In this document: positions 46,732 through 55,720 of the stretch, in pieces
Position numbering within the stretch: position 1 is the first letter of the stretch
How the letters are laid out: each line of letters starts with the position of its first letter
Position numbers and translations under genes: made by a program
The notes under the pieces: generated by a model
The model's input: only the letters and a program-made list of their open reading frames with translations
Database searches by the model: none
Told to the model about the DNA's origin: nothing
Source of the DNA: Arthrobacter sp. H-02-3
GTDB lineage: Bacteria; Actinomycetota; Actinomycetes; Actinomycetales; Micrococcaceae
Reading direction: 5' to 3'
Assembly (NCBI RefSeq): GCF_003097355.1
Contig: NZ_PYUI01000005.1
Coordinates: 62,001-126,000 of the forward strand
DNA length: 64,000 nt

Positions 46732-48549
46732 ATGGCCGCACCGATAGAAGATTATGCGCTGCTATCCGATCTTCACACCGGACCTCTTGTTTCCCTGCAA
46801 GGCAGCGTGGATTGGCTGTGTTTCCCTCGCTTCGACTCGCCGTCGGTGTTTGCCGCCCTACTCGGGAGCGAGGAACACGGCCGATGGCTGTTGGCGCCGA
46901 GCCCGCCAGAGGCCGTCGTGATTGATCGTCACTATGTGGACTCGACGTTCGTACTCCAGACAACGTGGCAGACCGACACCGGACGGGTGTTGGTGACGGA
47001 ATTCATGCCCGTTGGTGACCGACGTTCGCGTCTTGTCCGTCGCGTGACCGGACTGAGCGGGACCGTCCTCATGCGCCAGGAGATCAGAATCCGGCCCCAA
47101 TACGCCACCGTGTTGCCCTGGGTAAGCCGGGTCCTTGATAGCGCGGCGGTTCGGGGTGCGGAGATACTGCTGGCCATGTCGGGTCCGGACGCGCTCGCCT
47201 TACGGGGAGATTACCTTCCCATGGCCGAAGGTCACCGGCATGCCGGGGAGTTTACGGTTGCACAGGGGCAGACCGTGGACTTTGAACTGACATGGTTCCC
47301 CTCACACGAGGATGTGCCGCCGGCTATCGACGTCGATGCTGCCCTTGAAGTCGCGGTGGACTATTGGACCACCTGGGCCGGCAATTGCCGCGATGACGGC
47401 AAATACGGCGGGGCAGTGAAGCGATCACTGCTGGTGCTGCGTGCGCTCACGCACTATGAGACCGGCGGCATTGTCGCCGCGCCCACCACGTCCCTGCCGG
47501 AGGATTTTGGGGGTACGCGCAATTGGGACTACCGCTACTGTTGGCTGCGCGACGCGTCCTTGACGTTGGAGGCCATGTTGACGCATGGCTATGAGACAGA
47601 GGCCCTGAAGTGGCGTAACTGGCTTTTGCGGGCCCTCGCCGGCGATCCCGAGGACCTGCAAATAATGTACGGCGTGGGGGGTGAACGGGACCTGACGGAA
47701 AAGGAGCTGCCCCACCTTCCCGGATACCGGAATGCCAGGCCGGTGCGAATCGGTAACGCTGCCGTGTCCCAGTACCAGGCCGATGTGGTCGGCGAAGTGA
47801 TGGTGGCTCTTGAAAGACTTCGTCTCGCCGGGGGCAAAGAGGATCATTTCTCATGGGCACTTCAGCGGGCGCTGCTCGGATCCGTGGAAAATCACCTTGA
47901 GGACAAAGACTTCGGCCTGTGGGAAGTGCGTGGGGATGCCCAATATTTCACCCACTCCAGAGTCATGATGTGGGCTGCCTTTGACAGCGGGGTGAGAGCC
48001 GTTCGCGATCACGGCTTGCCGGGTCCTGTGGAGCAATGGGAGAGACTCCGTGAGAACTTGGCCGCGGAAGTCGTCGATCTCGGATTCAACCGGGACCTCA
48101 ACTCGTTCACGCAAACCTACGGCGGCCAGCAGACCGACGCCGCCCTGCTGGCCTTGCCGCAGGTTGGCTTCCTGGCCTATGACGATGAGCGCATGCTCAG
48201 CACCGTCGCCCAGCTGGAAAGGGAGCTGCTCACCGCGGGGGGACTGCTGCTGCGCTACCGCACTGAGACGGGAGTTGACGGATTGGAACCGGGTGAGCAT
48301 CCATTCCTCGCGTGTTCCTTCTGGCTGGTGGAACAGTACGCTCGCTCGGGCCGCCGGACCGACGCCGGGAACCTGATGGACATGCTGGTGGGACTCTCCA
48401 ACGACCTCGGCCTGCTCAGCGAAGAATACTCAATGAAGGACAATCGGATGGCGGGAAACTTTCCCCAAGCCTTCTCCCACCTGACCCTGGTGCGGGCCGC
48501 AGACGCCATGCACGGCGTCGACCGTCTAAGCCTCCAACCGAAGCATTGA
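46732..48549 (+). CDS. GH15-family glycoside hydrolase (glucoamylase/trehalase-like)
   Basis: The 605-residue protein has the N-terminal domain of bacterial GH15 enzymes (IEDYALLSDLHTGPLVS, SVDWLCFPRFDSPSVF) and an (alpha/alpha)6 catalytic barrel with RNWDYRYCWLRDAS, DFGLWEVRG (general acid Glu) and LLSEEY (general base Glu). No signal peptide is seen, so it acts in the cytoplasm on short alpha-glucosides, possibly trehalose. Codon use is less GC-biased than in the first 45 kb. It is the main gene downstream of tandem-box promoter A. The ribosome binding site is weak (GAGTGAAG). Confidence 0.9.
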   Translation: MAAPIEDYALLSDLHTGPLVSLQGSVDWLCFPRFDSPSVFAALLGSEEHGRWLLAPSPPEAVVIDRHYVDSTFVLQTTWQTDTGRVLVTEFMPVGDRRSRLVRRVTGLSGTVLMRQEIRIRPQYATVLPWVSRVLDSAAVRGAEILLAMSGPDALALRGDYLPMAEGHRHAGEFTVAQGQTVDFELTWFPSHEDVPPAIDVDAALEVAVDYWTTWAGNCRDDGKYGGAVKRSLLVLRALTHYETGGIVAAPTTSLPEDFGGTRNWDYRYCWLRDASLTLEAMLTHGYETEALKWRNWLLRALAGDPEDLQIMYGVGGERDLTEKELPHLPGYRNARPVRIGNAAVSQYQADVVGEVMVALERLRLAGGKEDHFSWALQRALLGSVENHLEDKDFGLWEVRGDAQYFTHSRVMMWAAFDSGVRAVRDHGLPGPVEQWERLRENLAAEVVDLGFNRDLNSFTQTYGGQQTDAALLALPQVGFLAYDDERMLSTVAQLERELLTAGGLLLRYRTETGVDGLEPGEHPFLACSFWLVEQYARSGRRTDAGNLMDMLVGLSNDLGLLSEEYSMKDNRMAGNFPQAFSHLTLVRAADAMHGVDRLSLQPKH

Positions 48550-48994
48550 ACCAATGGGCAGCCCGACGCAATGCGGGGTCGTTACTGCAGGTACCTGAAG
48601 ACGCCGTAACTATAGGAGACGACAGGACAGGCCCACCCGTGAGGCTTCGCGCCGAAGAATGCCCGGCTCCCGTGCCTGGAGGTGTCTCGAAAGAAGGCGC
48701 GAGAGCCGCAGCCAAGGCATAGGAGGTGGCTTCTGTGGCGCGTCCTCCAGGCCTTAGGTTTGGCCGCGAAATCCTGGGCGTCCCATTCCTTCCCGTCCAG
48801 CAAACACAATGCCCGCTTCACGGTCTTGCCTGCACGCGATTAGTTGGTGAAATGGCCCTCTTGGAACAAAGATCATGCGGCCCGCAAGTCACGACAGGAG
48901 CGGGCGTGGAGAGGGCCGGCGCTGTGCCAAGGGTTCCCTCTCCACGCCTCTGTACCTGTCGCCCTCCACAGTTGCGTTGGGCGTTCACTGCGGC
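48550..48994. other. Gene-poor region with a truncated gene
   Basis: The only coding-like stretch is the truncated reading frame at 48582-48821 on the minus strand. Other open frames here have poor composition and no ribosome binding site. Confidence 0.6.
48582..48821 (-). pseudogene. Truncated gene with a Cys-x2-Cys domain
   Basis: The minus strand reads from a GTG at 48821 through KRALCLLDGKEWDAQDFAA, WRTRHRSHLLCLGCGSRAFF and SRAFFGAKPHGWACP before a non-homologous-looking end and a stop. The first 65 residues look like a genuine protein with a zinc-ribbon-like LLCLGCG segment; the rest appears lost. No ribosome binding site precedes the GTG. I interpret it as the 5' remnant of a larger gene. 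Confidence 0.45.
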
Positions 48995-49789
48995 TTAGAA
49001 GATCGCGCGCCGGGTGCCGCCATCAACGGACACAGCGGCACCCACAGTCGCCGAGGCCTGGGGTGAGCTGAGATAAACGACCAAGTTGGCGACTTCGTCT
49101 GTCGTGGCCGCGCGTCGCAGCAACGATGTCGGCCTGTGTTCCCGTACGAAATCATCTGTCTGTTCCTGGGCGGAGAGCTGGGAATCTCCCCCCATCTTCA
49201 CGACAAATTCGGACACGCCTTCTGAGAATGTCGGTCCGGGCAGGACAGAGTTGACGGTGACGCCGGTCCCGGCAGTCAGTTCCGCCAGACCACGGGAAAT
49301 GCCCAGCTGCATCGTTTTTGTTGCGCCGTAGTGCATCATCTCGGGCGGAATCTGCAACGCTGATTCGCTCGAGATGAATACAACGCGGCCCCAGCCGTCC
49401 TTCATCATTCCGGGGAGATACTGGCGGGCCGTCCGAATTCCGGTGAGGACGTTGACTTCGAAATACCGGATCCATTCGTCGTCATCGATGTCGAAGAACG
49501 ACTTGGGCTCAAAGATGCCCAGATTGTTGATCAGGATGTCCACGGCAGGGAGCGCACTGAAAAGTTTGGCAGTTCCCTCCTCTGTGCAGAGGTCAACCGC
49601 AAGCGGTGTGAGTTGTCCCGGCAGGTTGAGGTTGTTTACGGTCTGGGCCGCCTTCTCCACCCGCTCCTGATTGCGACCCGTGATTGTCACGGTGGCTCCC
49701 GCTGCAGCGAGACCTTTGGCGATGGCGAGGCCTATCCCCTGGCTGGACCCTGTTACCAGAGCTTTCTTGCCCGCAAGATTGATGTTCAT
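48995..49789 (-). CDS. Short-chain dehydrogenase/reductase (SDR)
   Basis: The 264-residue classical SDR has the TGSSQGIG cofactor loop, NNLGIFEP, the catalytic Ser in VFISSES and the HYGATK motif (Tyr about 152, Lys 156), then PGPTFSEGV and a C-terminal SVDGGTRRAIF. It is NAD(P)-dependent and cytoplasmic. It lies 51 bases after the permease of ABC importer 1 on the same strand and is probably the last gene of that operon, likely oxidising the imported polyol or sugar. Confidence 0.9.
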   Translation of the reverse strand: MNINLAGKKALVTGSSQGIGLAIAKGLAAAGATVTITGRNQERVEKAAQTVNNLNLPGQLTPLAVDLCTEEGTAKLFSALPAVDILINNLGIFEPKSFFDIDDDEWIRYFEVNVLTGIRTARQYLPGMMKDGWGRVVFISSESALQIPPEMMHYGATKTMQLGISRGLAELTAGTGVTVNSVLPGPTFSEGVSEFVVKMGGDSQLSAQEQTDDFVREHRPTSLLRRAATTDEVANLVVYLSSPQASATVGAAVSVDGGTRRAIF

Positions 49790-49840
49790 GTGATTCGCTT
49801 TCTCGTTGATGTGGTGGTTTCTTGGGCTTTCATGCCCGGC

Positions 49841-50875
49841 TTAGGTGGCCTCGCCGCGCAGGAGCCGGGTGGCGGCGACGGCGGCGATGAGGGCAGTACC
49901 GGTGAACAATGGTTCAATCCAGAACGGCGCGCCAATGAGGGCCAGTCCCGTGGTGCCCACCTGGAGAGTGATAACAGCAACAATGGTCCCCCAGACATTA
50001 AACGTTCCGGGGAGGAATGCGGTGGCGCCGAGGAAGACTGCGGCATAGGCCGGCAGCAACATCGGTGGCCCCACTGTAGGGCTGCCGCTCCCGAGGATTC
50101 CTGCCTGGATGACGCCGGCGATGCCGGCCAGGGCGCCTGCGCCGGCGAATGCGCCGATTGTGAGCCGGGGTACCGCGATCCCCGAGAGCCGTGCGGCGTC
50201 CCGTGACCCCCCAATGGCGTAAAGAAACCGCCCTGCAGGTGTCTGCGACAGTATGTACCAGAGGATCAGTCCAATGGCTGCCGCGGCGAGCACGGGAAAC
50301 GGAATGCCAAGAAGGTTGCCTTGTCCCAGCGCTGTGAGCTCCTTGGGGATGTTCTCGTAAAAGACGTTGCCGAGCGTGTAGGCGCCAATCAGCCCCGTGA
50401 GGATTGTACTCATGCCGATGGTGACGATGAATGAATTGATCCCGGCCTTGCTGACCAGCAGTCCATTGATGAGGCCGACGGCGGTGCAGGCCGCAACGGC
50501 GATGATGATGGCAGGGACCGCCGGTACGCCCTGCTGGGATGTCAGGCCGGTTACGAGAATCAGTCCAAGGCCGAGGTTGGCAGCGACGGAGAGATCAAGT
50601 TCACCGACGATGAGCGGCAGGAGGAGTCCAATTGCCAGAATCGTCAGAACCGCCTGAAGATTCAGCACCGTCTTAAGATTGTCGACAGTCGCAAATGTCT
50701 CGGGGGCCGCAACGGAGAAAACGAGAATCAACAGCACCAGGAGCAGCGGCAGTGCTATCCGCGCAAAGAACAACGACAGAGGTTCGTTGGGCCGTCTGTT
50801 CATCAAACGTTTCCCGGTTTTCCGGGGGTCGCTGGTCGGTGGTGTTGCGGACGTCGGGTCTAGGGTCGAAGTCAT
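49841..50875 (-). CDS. Ribose-type (CUT2) ABC transporter permease
   Basis: The 344-residue protein has about nine or ten membrane helices and the RbsC-type signatures LLLPLIVGELDLSVAANLGLG and GLINGLLVSKAGINSFIVTIGM. The N-terminal tail is Thr/Ser/Pro-rich. Its start overlaps the stop of the ATPase gene (ATGA at 50872-50875), so they are coupled. It forms the channel of importer 1. Confidence 0.92.
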   Translation of the reverse strand: MTSTLDPTSATPPTSDPRKTGKRLMNRRPNEPLSLFFARIALPLLLVLLILVFSVAAPETFATVDNLKTVLNLQAVLTILAIGLLLPLIVGELDLSVAANLGLGLILVTGLTSQQGVPAVPAIIIAVAACTAVGLINGLLVSKAGINSFIVTIGMSTILTGLIGAYTLGNVFYENIPKELTALGQGNLLGIPFPVLAAAAIGLILWYILSQTPAGRFLYAIGGSRDAARLSGIAVPRLTIGAFAGAGALAGIAGVIQAGILGSGSPTVGPPMLLPAYAAVFLGATAFLPGTFNVWGTIVAVITLQVGTTGLALIGAPFWIEPLFTGTALIAAVAATRLLRGEAT

Positions 50876-52422
50876 TGTGTTGTTTCCTTAGTTCTTTCAC
50901 CGTCGAAGTACATCGACTGTGTGACCTTGCCGGCGGTCAGGCCTGTGGTTGATTCGTCGGCGACGATCCGTCCGTGCCGGAGAGTGAGGATCCGATGGCT
51001 GAGGGCAATCATCTGCTCGATCTCGGAGGAGATCAACAGGACCGCGGCCCCCCGTTCCGCCGCACTGCTAATGAGGTCGAATATTTCCGCCCGCGCACCA
51101 ATGTCCACTCCTTGGACAGGTTCGTCAAAGATGACAATGTCGGGATTGGTCTCTAACCATTTGGCGATGACGACTTTTTGCTGGTTTCCCCCGGAGAGCA
51201 CCCGGAACAGCCTGCCGGACGAAGCCGGCCTGACGTCGTAGTCGCGGATCTGTTGCGATATCCATTGCCGTTCCGCGGCTTTGGACAGCCTGACGCCGTG
51301 CCAGAACCGGCCGATTGATGGCATTGTGAGGTTCTCTCCGACGCTCATGTCGAGCACCCCGCCGTCCCGACGCCGGTTCTCCGGGATTAGGGCAATTTTC
51401 CGCGCCACCGCATCCCGGGGCGTCCTGAACCGACACTCTTTGCCCTGGACACTGATAGTGCCGCTCACGGGTTCCTGCGCACCAAAGAGAATCCGGGCCA
51501 GTTCGCTCCGGCCTGATCCCAGCATTCCTGCGATCCCGATGATTTCTCCCGCCCCGACTTTGAACGAGACGTCCCGGAGCCGTTTTCCGGATATGCCGCG
51601 GACGTCCATGAGCTCTCGTCCGGTGGACTGTGGCCCATGTGCGCGGGTGACGGCCTCCACCTCTCGTCCAACGATCAGCCGAACGAGGCTGTCCCGGTCG
51701 GTATCGGCTATGTCGACCGTTTCCACGTTCCGGCCATCGCGCAGGATGGTCGCCCTGTCGGCAAATGCGGACAACTCTTCGAGTTTGTGGGTGACGTAGA
51801 GGACGGCCACGCCCCTGTCCACGACTCGTCGGACTGCTTTGAAGAGCAACGCGGCTTCCGAGTCGGGCAGAGCAGCCGTAGGTTCGTCGAGGACGAGGAT
51901 CTTGGCCCCTTCACCGGCCGAGCTCAGCGCGCGCGCTATGGCGACAATGGTCTGTTGGGCGATCGGGAGACGGCCGACCGGCCTGTCGGGGTCAAGATCC
52001 GGGTGCCCGAGAAGCGCCAGCTCTGCGGTGGTGTTTTCTCTCATCCGGGACCACGGAATCCTTGAGAAGAGCCCAGTCCCGTATCGTCTTGAGGCTTCGA
52101 AATTCTCGGTGATGGAAAGATTCGGAATAAGGCCCAGGTCCTGGTGAACGAACACCAAACCCATGGCCGCGGCCTGGGCGGGTTCGAACGGAAGGGTGAC
52201 AGGCACACCGTCCAGAGTCATTTCGGCGCCTTCGTCCGGGTGATGGAAACCGGCAAGGCACTTGATGAGCGTGGACTTTCCGCAGCCGTTCTGGCCGAGG
52301 AGTGCGTGTACTTCACCCGAGCGCAGCTCGAGGTTCACGCCGTCGAGGGCCTTTTGCCCAACGAACGTCTTGGACAGCCCCCGCACCGTGAGCACAGTGC
52401 GGGGCGAATCGGCAGTCGTCAT
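50872..52422 (-). CDS. Ribose-type ABC transporter ATPase, two nucleotide-binding domains
   Basis: From MTTADSPRTVLTVRG the protein is 516 residues with two fused ATPase domains as in RbsA. The first has Walker A GQNGCGKST, Walker B ILVLDEPTAAL and the switch His in VTHKLEE, but its signature loop is the weak GRLPIAQQ. The second has a degenerate Walker A (GMLGSGRSE) and a canonical LSGGNQQK. It energises importer 1. The start is one base after the binding-protein stop. Confidence 0.93.
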   Translation of the reverse strand: MTTADSPRTVLTVRGLSKTFVGQKALDGVNLELRSGEVHALLGQNGCGKSTLIKCLAGFHHPDEGAEMTLDGVPVTLPFEPAQAAAMGLVFVHQDLGLIPNLSITENFEASRRYGTGLFSRIPWSRMRENTTAELALLGHPDLDPDRPVGRLPIAQQTIVAIARALSSAGEGAKILVLDEPTAALPDSEAALLFKAVRRVVDRGVAVLYVTHKLEELSAFADRATILRDGRNVETVDIADTDRDSLVRLIVGREVEAVTRAHGPQSTGRELMDVRGISGKRLRDVSFKVGAGEIIGIAGMLGSGRSELARILFGAQEPVSGTISVQGKECRFRTPRDAVARKIALIPENRRRDGGVLDMSVGENLTMPSIGRFWHGVRLSKAAERQWISQQIRDYDVRPASSGRLFRVLSGGNQQKVVIAKWLETNPDIVIFDEPVQGVDIGARAEIFDLISSAAERGAAVLLISSEIEQMIALSHRILTLRHGRIVADESTTGLTAGKVTQSMYFDGERTKETTQ

Positions 52423-52423
52423 G

Positions 52424-53590
52424 TCAGCTGACCTTCCACAGTCCCTTGTAAAGGCCCACCGCGTTGAAGTCTCCATCCCAGCCGCCGGAGGCCGGGGCAT
52501 TCTCGGCGGTGACGAGTTTGCCAGTGACGCCCTGGTCCTGGGGCTTCTGGCCGCTGAAGATCCTGTTCAGATTGTCCACCTGGCCATAGCCGGCACGGCC
52601 GAAGGCAAATCCGATGGAGGCCGCCTGGAACCCGCCTTTGCGGATCATCTCTGTGTTGGCGACGTCCGCGTCCACGGAAATCCCGAACGCCTTCTTGGAG
52701 TCAGCCAGTCCGGCCTGCTGCAGACCCTGGGAGAAGAACAGCATGGCCGCATCGAATCCTGCAAACAGCACGTTGTATCGGGGGTTGCTGCGCGCCAACT
52801 GGGCCACCCGTCCGGGGGCCACGGTGCTGATTTCACCGGCCAGGAAAGAACTTTCCGCGACCTGCTCGCAGCCCGCTCCGGCGGCCCTGCAGTCATCGAT
52901 GAACTGCTTAAGCCCGCTCACCCGGGCCTTGACGGTGTCGAATTCCGGATCCGTCAGGACGATGAATTTGGGGGCCGAGTTGAAGCGCTTACGGGCTTCG
53001 AGGAAAGCGAACTCACCGAGCAGATAGCCCGCCTTGTTGTTAGCGTCCAGGGCGGGAATCAACGACTCGTACAAATCATCCTTGTTACCGCACATGTTGC
53101 AGGTGACTGCGATGCCTGCGTCTCGCGCGGACTTGATATCTCCTTGGACTGCAGCGGCGTCGATGGACGTCAGCGCGATGGCATCGACTTTCCGCGAAAC
53201 TGCACGCTGGATAGCGGCGGAGATCTTGGTGCTGTCGCTTGCGGGGTCGTCAATGGTCGCATCCCAGCCAAGGAGCCGTGAGGCTTCCTGCGTTGAACGG
53301 GCAGGTCGGGCGCACCCTTCCACGGCCATGGAACAGGGGATGATCACGATCTTCTTGGCCCCGGCGGAGAGCGATGCGCTGGCCGGGACGGGGTTGGTCG
53401 TAGGGGTCTGCGGCGCGGTTGCTGCCGCGACATCAGCGGTGACCTTGGTTGTAAACGCTGCCGAAGCGGCGGAATTCGTCTGTGATGTCTGACTGGATTG
53501 CGCGGACCCGCAGGCGGTGGTCAGCAGCATGAGACAGGCAAGCAAGGCCACGGCCGCGCTCCCCCGTTTGTGGTTTCTCCGTTGAAACAT
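52424..53590 (-). CDS. Sugar-binding lipoprotein of importer 1
   Basis: The 388-residue protein has a lipoprotein signal (LLTTAC lipobox), a Ser/Thr/Ala/Pro-rich linker of about 50 residues and a periplasmic-binding-protein type 1 domain. The mature domain is unusually Cys-rich for an exported protein (VIIPCSMAVEGCARPA, TCNMCGN, DDCRAAGAGC), which suggests disulfides. The ATG at 53590 has a GAGAGG ribosome binding site. It is the first gene of operon 1 and follows tandem-box promoter B. Confidence 0.9.
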   Translation of the reverse strand: MFQRRNHKRGSAAVALLACLMLLTTACGSAQSSQTSQTNSAASAAFTTKVTADVAAATAPQTPTTNPVPASASLSAGAKKIVIIPCSMAVEGCARPARSTQEASRLLGWDATIDDPASDSTKISAAIQRAVSRKVDAIALTSIDAAAVQGDIKSARDAGIAVTCNMCGNKDDLYESLIPALDANNKAGYLLGEFAFLEARKRFNSAPKFIVLTDPEFDTVKARVSGLKQFIDDCRAAGAGCEQVAESSFLAGEISTVAPGRVAQLARSNPRYNVLFAGFDAAMLFFSQGLQQAGLADSKKAFGISVDADVANTEMIRKGGFQAASIGFAFGRAGYGQVDNLNRIFSGQKPQDQGVTGKLVTAENAPASGGWDGDFNAVGLYKGLWKVS

Positions 53591-53692
53591 GTTGGGCCTC
53601 TCTGAATGCCATTGCAGTGGCTGGCGGCAGTATTTCGGTGGCCGGGACCAGTTGGGGACGCAATGGGTCTTGCCCTCATTGGCAATAGCATC

Positions 53693-53745
53693 AAGGTAGC
53701 AGGAATTTCCCACCATAACTAGATATTTGGTAGGAATTTCTACAC
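53693..53745 (-). promoter_or_regulatory. Tandem-box promoter B (importer operon 1)
   Basis: On the minus strand: box 1 GTGTAGAAATTCCTAC (53745-53730), a 15-base linker starting CAAAT, box 2 GGTGGGAAATTCCTGC (53714-53699), then TACCTT (53698-53693). The boxes start 31 bases apart, as in promoters A and C. Box 1 begins 15 bases after the glmS stop codon. Confidence 0.75.
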
Positions 53746-53759
53746 CTTGGCCATGCGTG

Positions 53760-55649
53760 TCATTCCACAGTGACGGACTTCGCGAGATTTCGGGGCTGAT
53801 CAATGTCCAGCCCCTTGGCGCCGGCCAGGCTGGCTGCAAAGAGCTGCAGCGGGATGGCGGTCAGCAGGGGCGCCAGCAGGGGGCTGGACGCCGGCACGGT
53901 CAGCAACGCATCCGCCGTTGTCGCGGCATCACCCTCTTCTGCTATGGCGATGACTCGCCCCCCGCGAGCCTTGATTTCTTGGATTGTGGACATCATCTTC
54001 GCGTGCAAGACCGGGCTCGCGGCCGGCGAAGGCACGATGACCATGACAGCCTGGCCCGGCTCGATGAGGGCAATCGGGCCATGCTTGAGCTCGCCGGCGG
54101 CGAAGCCTTCGGCGTGGATGTAGGCCAGCTCCTTGAGCTTCAGAGCCCCTTCCATGGCAACCGGGTGCCCGACATGCCTACCGATGAAGAGTACTGCTGT
54201 CACGTCGGCCATTGATGCGGCGAGAGCCTCGATTTGGCCTGCGCCTTCCAGCACACTCTGGACCTTCCCCGGCATGCCGGCCAGTTCCCGTGCCGCGGCT
54301 GAGATTTCCGTCGGGTCGCCGGAGCCCCGCATCTGGGCGAGATATAAGGCGAGCAGCAGTGTAGCTGTCACTTGGGTCAGGAACGCCTTTGTCGAGGCTA
54401 CAGCCACCTCGGGTCCTGCGTGCGTGTAGAGCACCCCGTCGGCTTCACGGGGAATAGTGGCGCCGACGGTGTTGCAGATCGCGAGGACCGTCGCACCCTG
54501 TTCCCGCGCGTATCGAACGGCCATCAGGGTGTCCATCGTTTCGCCTGATTGCGAGATGGCAATCACGAGCGTGCGGTCGTCAACCAGTGGGCTCCGGTAG
54601 CGGAACTCGTGCGCCAGATCGACTTCAACGGGTATGCGGCACCAGCGTTCGATCGCGTATTTGGCAATTTGGCCCCCGTAGGAGGCGGTGCCGCAGGCCA
54701 CGATGACGATCTTTTGAATCCCCGCCAGTGCTTTGTCGCTGATTCCAAGCTCCCCCAGCGAAACTGCTCCGTCCGAGCCAAGCCTGCCACTGAGGGTGCG
54801 GCGGACGGCCTCGGGTTGCTCGTGGATCTCCTTGGCCATGAACGAAGAGTGGCCATCTTTGGTGGCTGCGGCGGCCTCCCATTCGACGGTGAATTCGGTC
54901 CCCGCAGCGGGTCGGCCGCTGAAGTCGGTGATGGCTACCGCATCCGCCGTGAGGCTGACAACCTGGTCCTGCCCGAGTTCGACGGCGCGGCGCGTGAAAT
55001 CGATGAATCCAGAGACGTCCGATCCCAGGAAATTCTCACCGTCACCAAGGCCTACCACGAGAGGGGAATCCCGGCGGGCAGCCACGATGAGGCCCGGGTG
55101 GTCGGCATGCACCGCAAGGATAGTGAAGGACCCCTCCAGCTCCTGGCATGTCCGGCGCATCGCAGCGGCAAGAGTGTCGCCGCCGGCCCGATCCCCATCC
55201 AGGCTGCGGTAGTTATCCGCCAGAAGGGCCGCCGCAACCTCGGAATCGGTCTCCGAACGGAACACGAGGCCCCGGGCTACCAGCCGGCTCCGCAAAAGTG
55301 AATCGTTCTCGATGATCCCGTTATGTATGACGGCGAGCCGGCCATCGTCAGCCAGATGCGGGTGGGCGTTTACATCGGTCGGGGCCCCGTGCGTCGCCCA
55401 ACGGGTGTGCCCGATGCCTACCGTTGCTGCCGGCAGGGGCTCCGTTTCCACGAGTGCCGCGAGGTTCGCCAGCTTTCCGGCCTTCTTGCGCACATGAACG
55501 CTCCCCCCGGCCAGGACCGCGACTCCTGCGGAGTCGTACCCCCTGTATTCCAGGCGTCGAAGGCCCTCGAGGACCACACTTACCGCCAAGCTCGTCACCC
55601 CGGCCTCAGCCGATCCCACCCTGCCTGCATATCCCACAATTCCACACAT
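53760..55649 (-). CDS. glmS: Glutamine-fructose-6-phosphate aminotransferase (glucosamine-6-phosphate synthase)
   Basis: From MCGIVGYAG the protein is 629 residues with the N-terminal Cys nucleophile (Cys2, exposed after Met removal), the glutaminase loop GIGHTRWATHG and HNGIIEN, and two SIS domains (VACGTASYGGQ, ISQSGETMDT, STKAFLTQ) ending in DQPRNLAKSVTVE, the usual C-terminus. It makes glucosamine-6-phosphate for cell-wall synthesis. Its position between two catabolic importers is unusual and suggests a second copy linked to this regulon. It is divergent from importer operon 2, and tandem-box C is in their shared upstream region. Confidence 0.94.
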   Translation of the reverse strand: MCGIVGYAGRVGSAEAGVTSLAVSVVLEGLRRLEYRGYDSAGVAVLAGGSVHVRKKAGKLANLAALVETEPLPAATVGIGHTRWATHGAPTDVNAHPHLADDGRLAVIHNGIIENDSLLRSRLVARGLVFRSETDSEVAAALLADNYRSLDGDRAGGDTLAAAMRRTCQELEGSFTILAVHADHPGLIVAARRDSPLVVGLGDGENFLGSDVSGFIDFTRRAVELGQDQVVSLTADAVAITDFSGRPAAGTEFTVEWEAAAATKDGHSSFMAKEIHEQPEAVRRTLSGRLGSDGAVSLGELGISDKALAGIQKIVIVACGTASYGGQIAKYAIERWCRIPVEVDLAHEFRYRSPLVDDRTLVIAISQSGETMDTLMAVRYAREQGATVLAICNTVGATIPREADGVLYTHAGPEVAVASTKAFLTQVTATLLLALYLAQMRGSGDPTEISAAARELAGMPGKVQSVLEGAGQIEALAASMADVTAVLFIGRHVGHPVAMEGALKLKELAYIHAEGFAAGELKHGPIALIEPGQAVMVIVPSPAASPVLHAKMMSTIQEIKARGGRVIAIAEEGDAATTADALLTVPASSPLLAPLLTAIPLQLFAASLAGAKGLDIDQPRNLAKSVTVE

Positions 55650-55667
55650 GAGAACGACCCTACGCGA

Positions 55668-55720
55668 GGTTGGAACTTTCTGCCAAAAACTATTGCGCGG
55701 TTGAAAATTACTGCTAATGT
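55668..55720 (+). promoter_or_regulatory. Tandem-box promoter C (importer operon 2)
   Basis: Box 1 GGTTGGAACTTTCTGC (55668-55683), a 15-base linker starting CAAAAA and ending TTGCGC (a possible -35), box 2 GGTTGAAAATTACTGC (55699-55714), then TAATGT (55715-55720). It lies between divergent glmS and operon 2, so it could control both. Confidence 0.75.

Noticed and set aside
48726..48998. 90-codon plus-strand frame between the GH15 and SDR genes
   Set aside because: It lacks a ribosome binding site, has a Cys/Pro/Arg-rich out-of-frame look and overlaps the better-supported truncated gene on the other strand.
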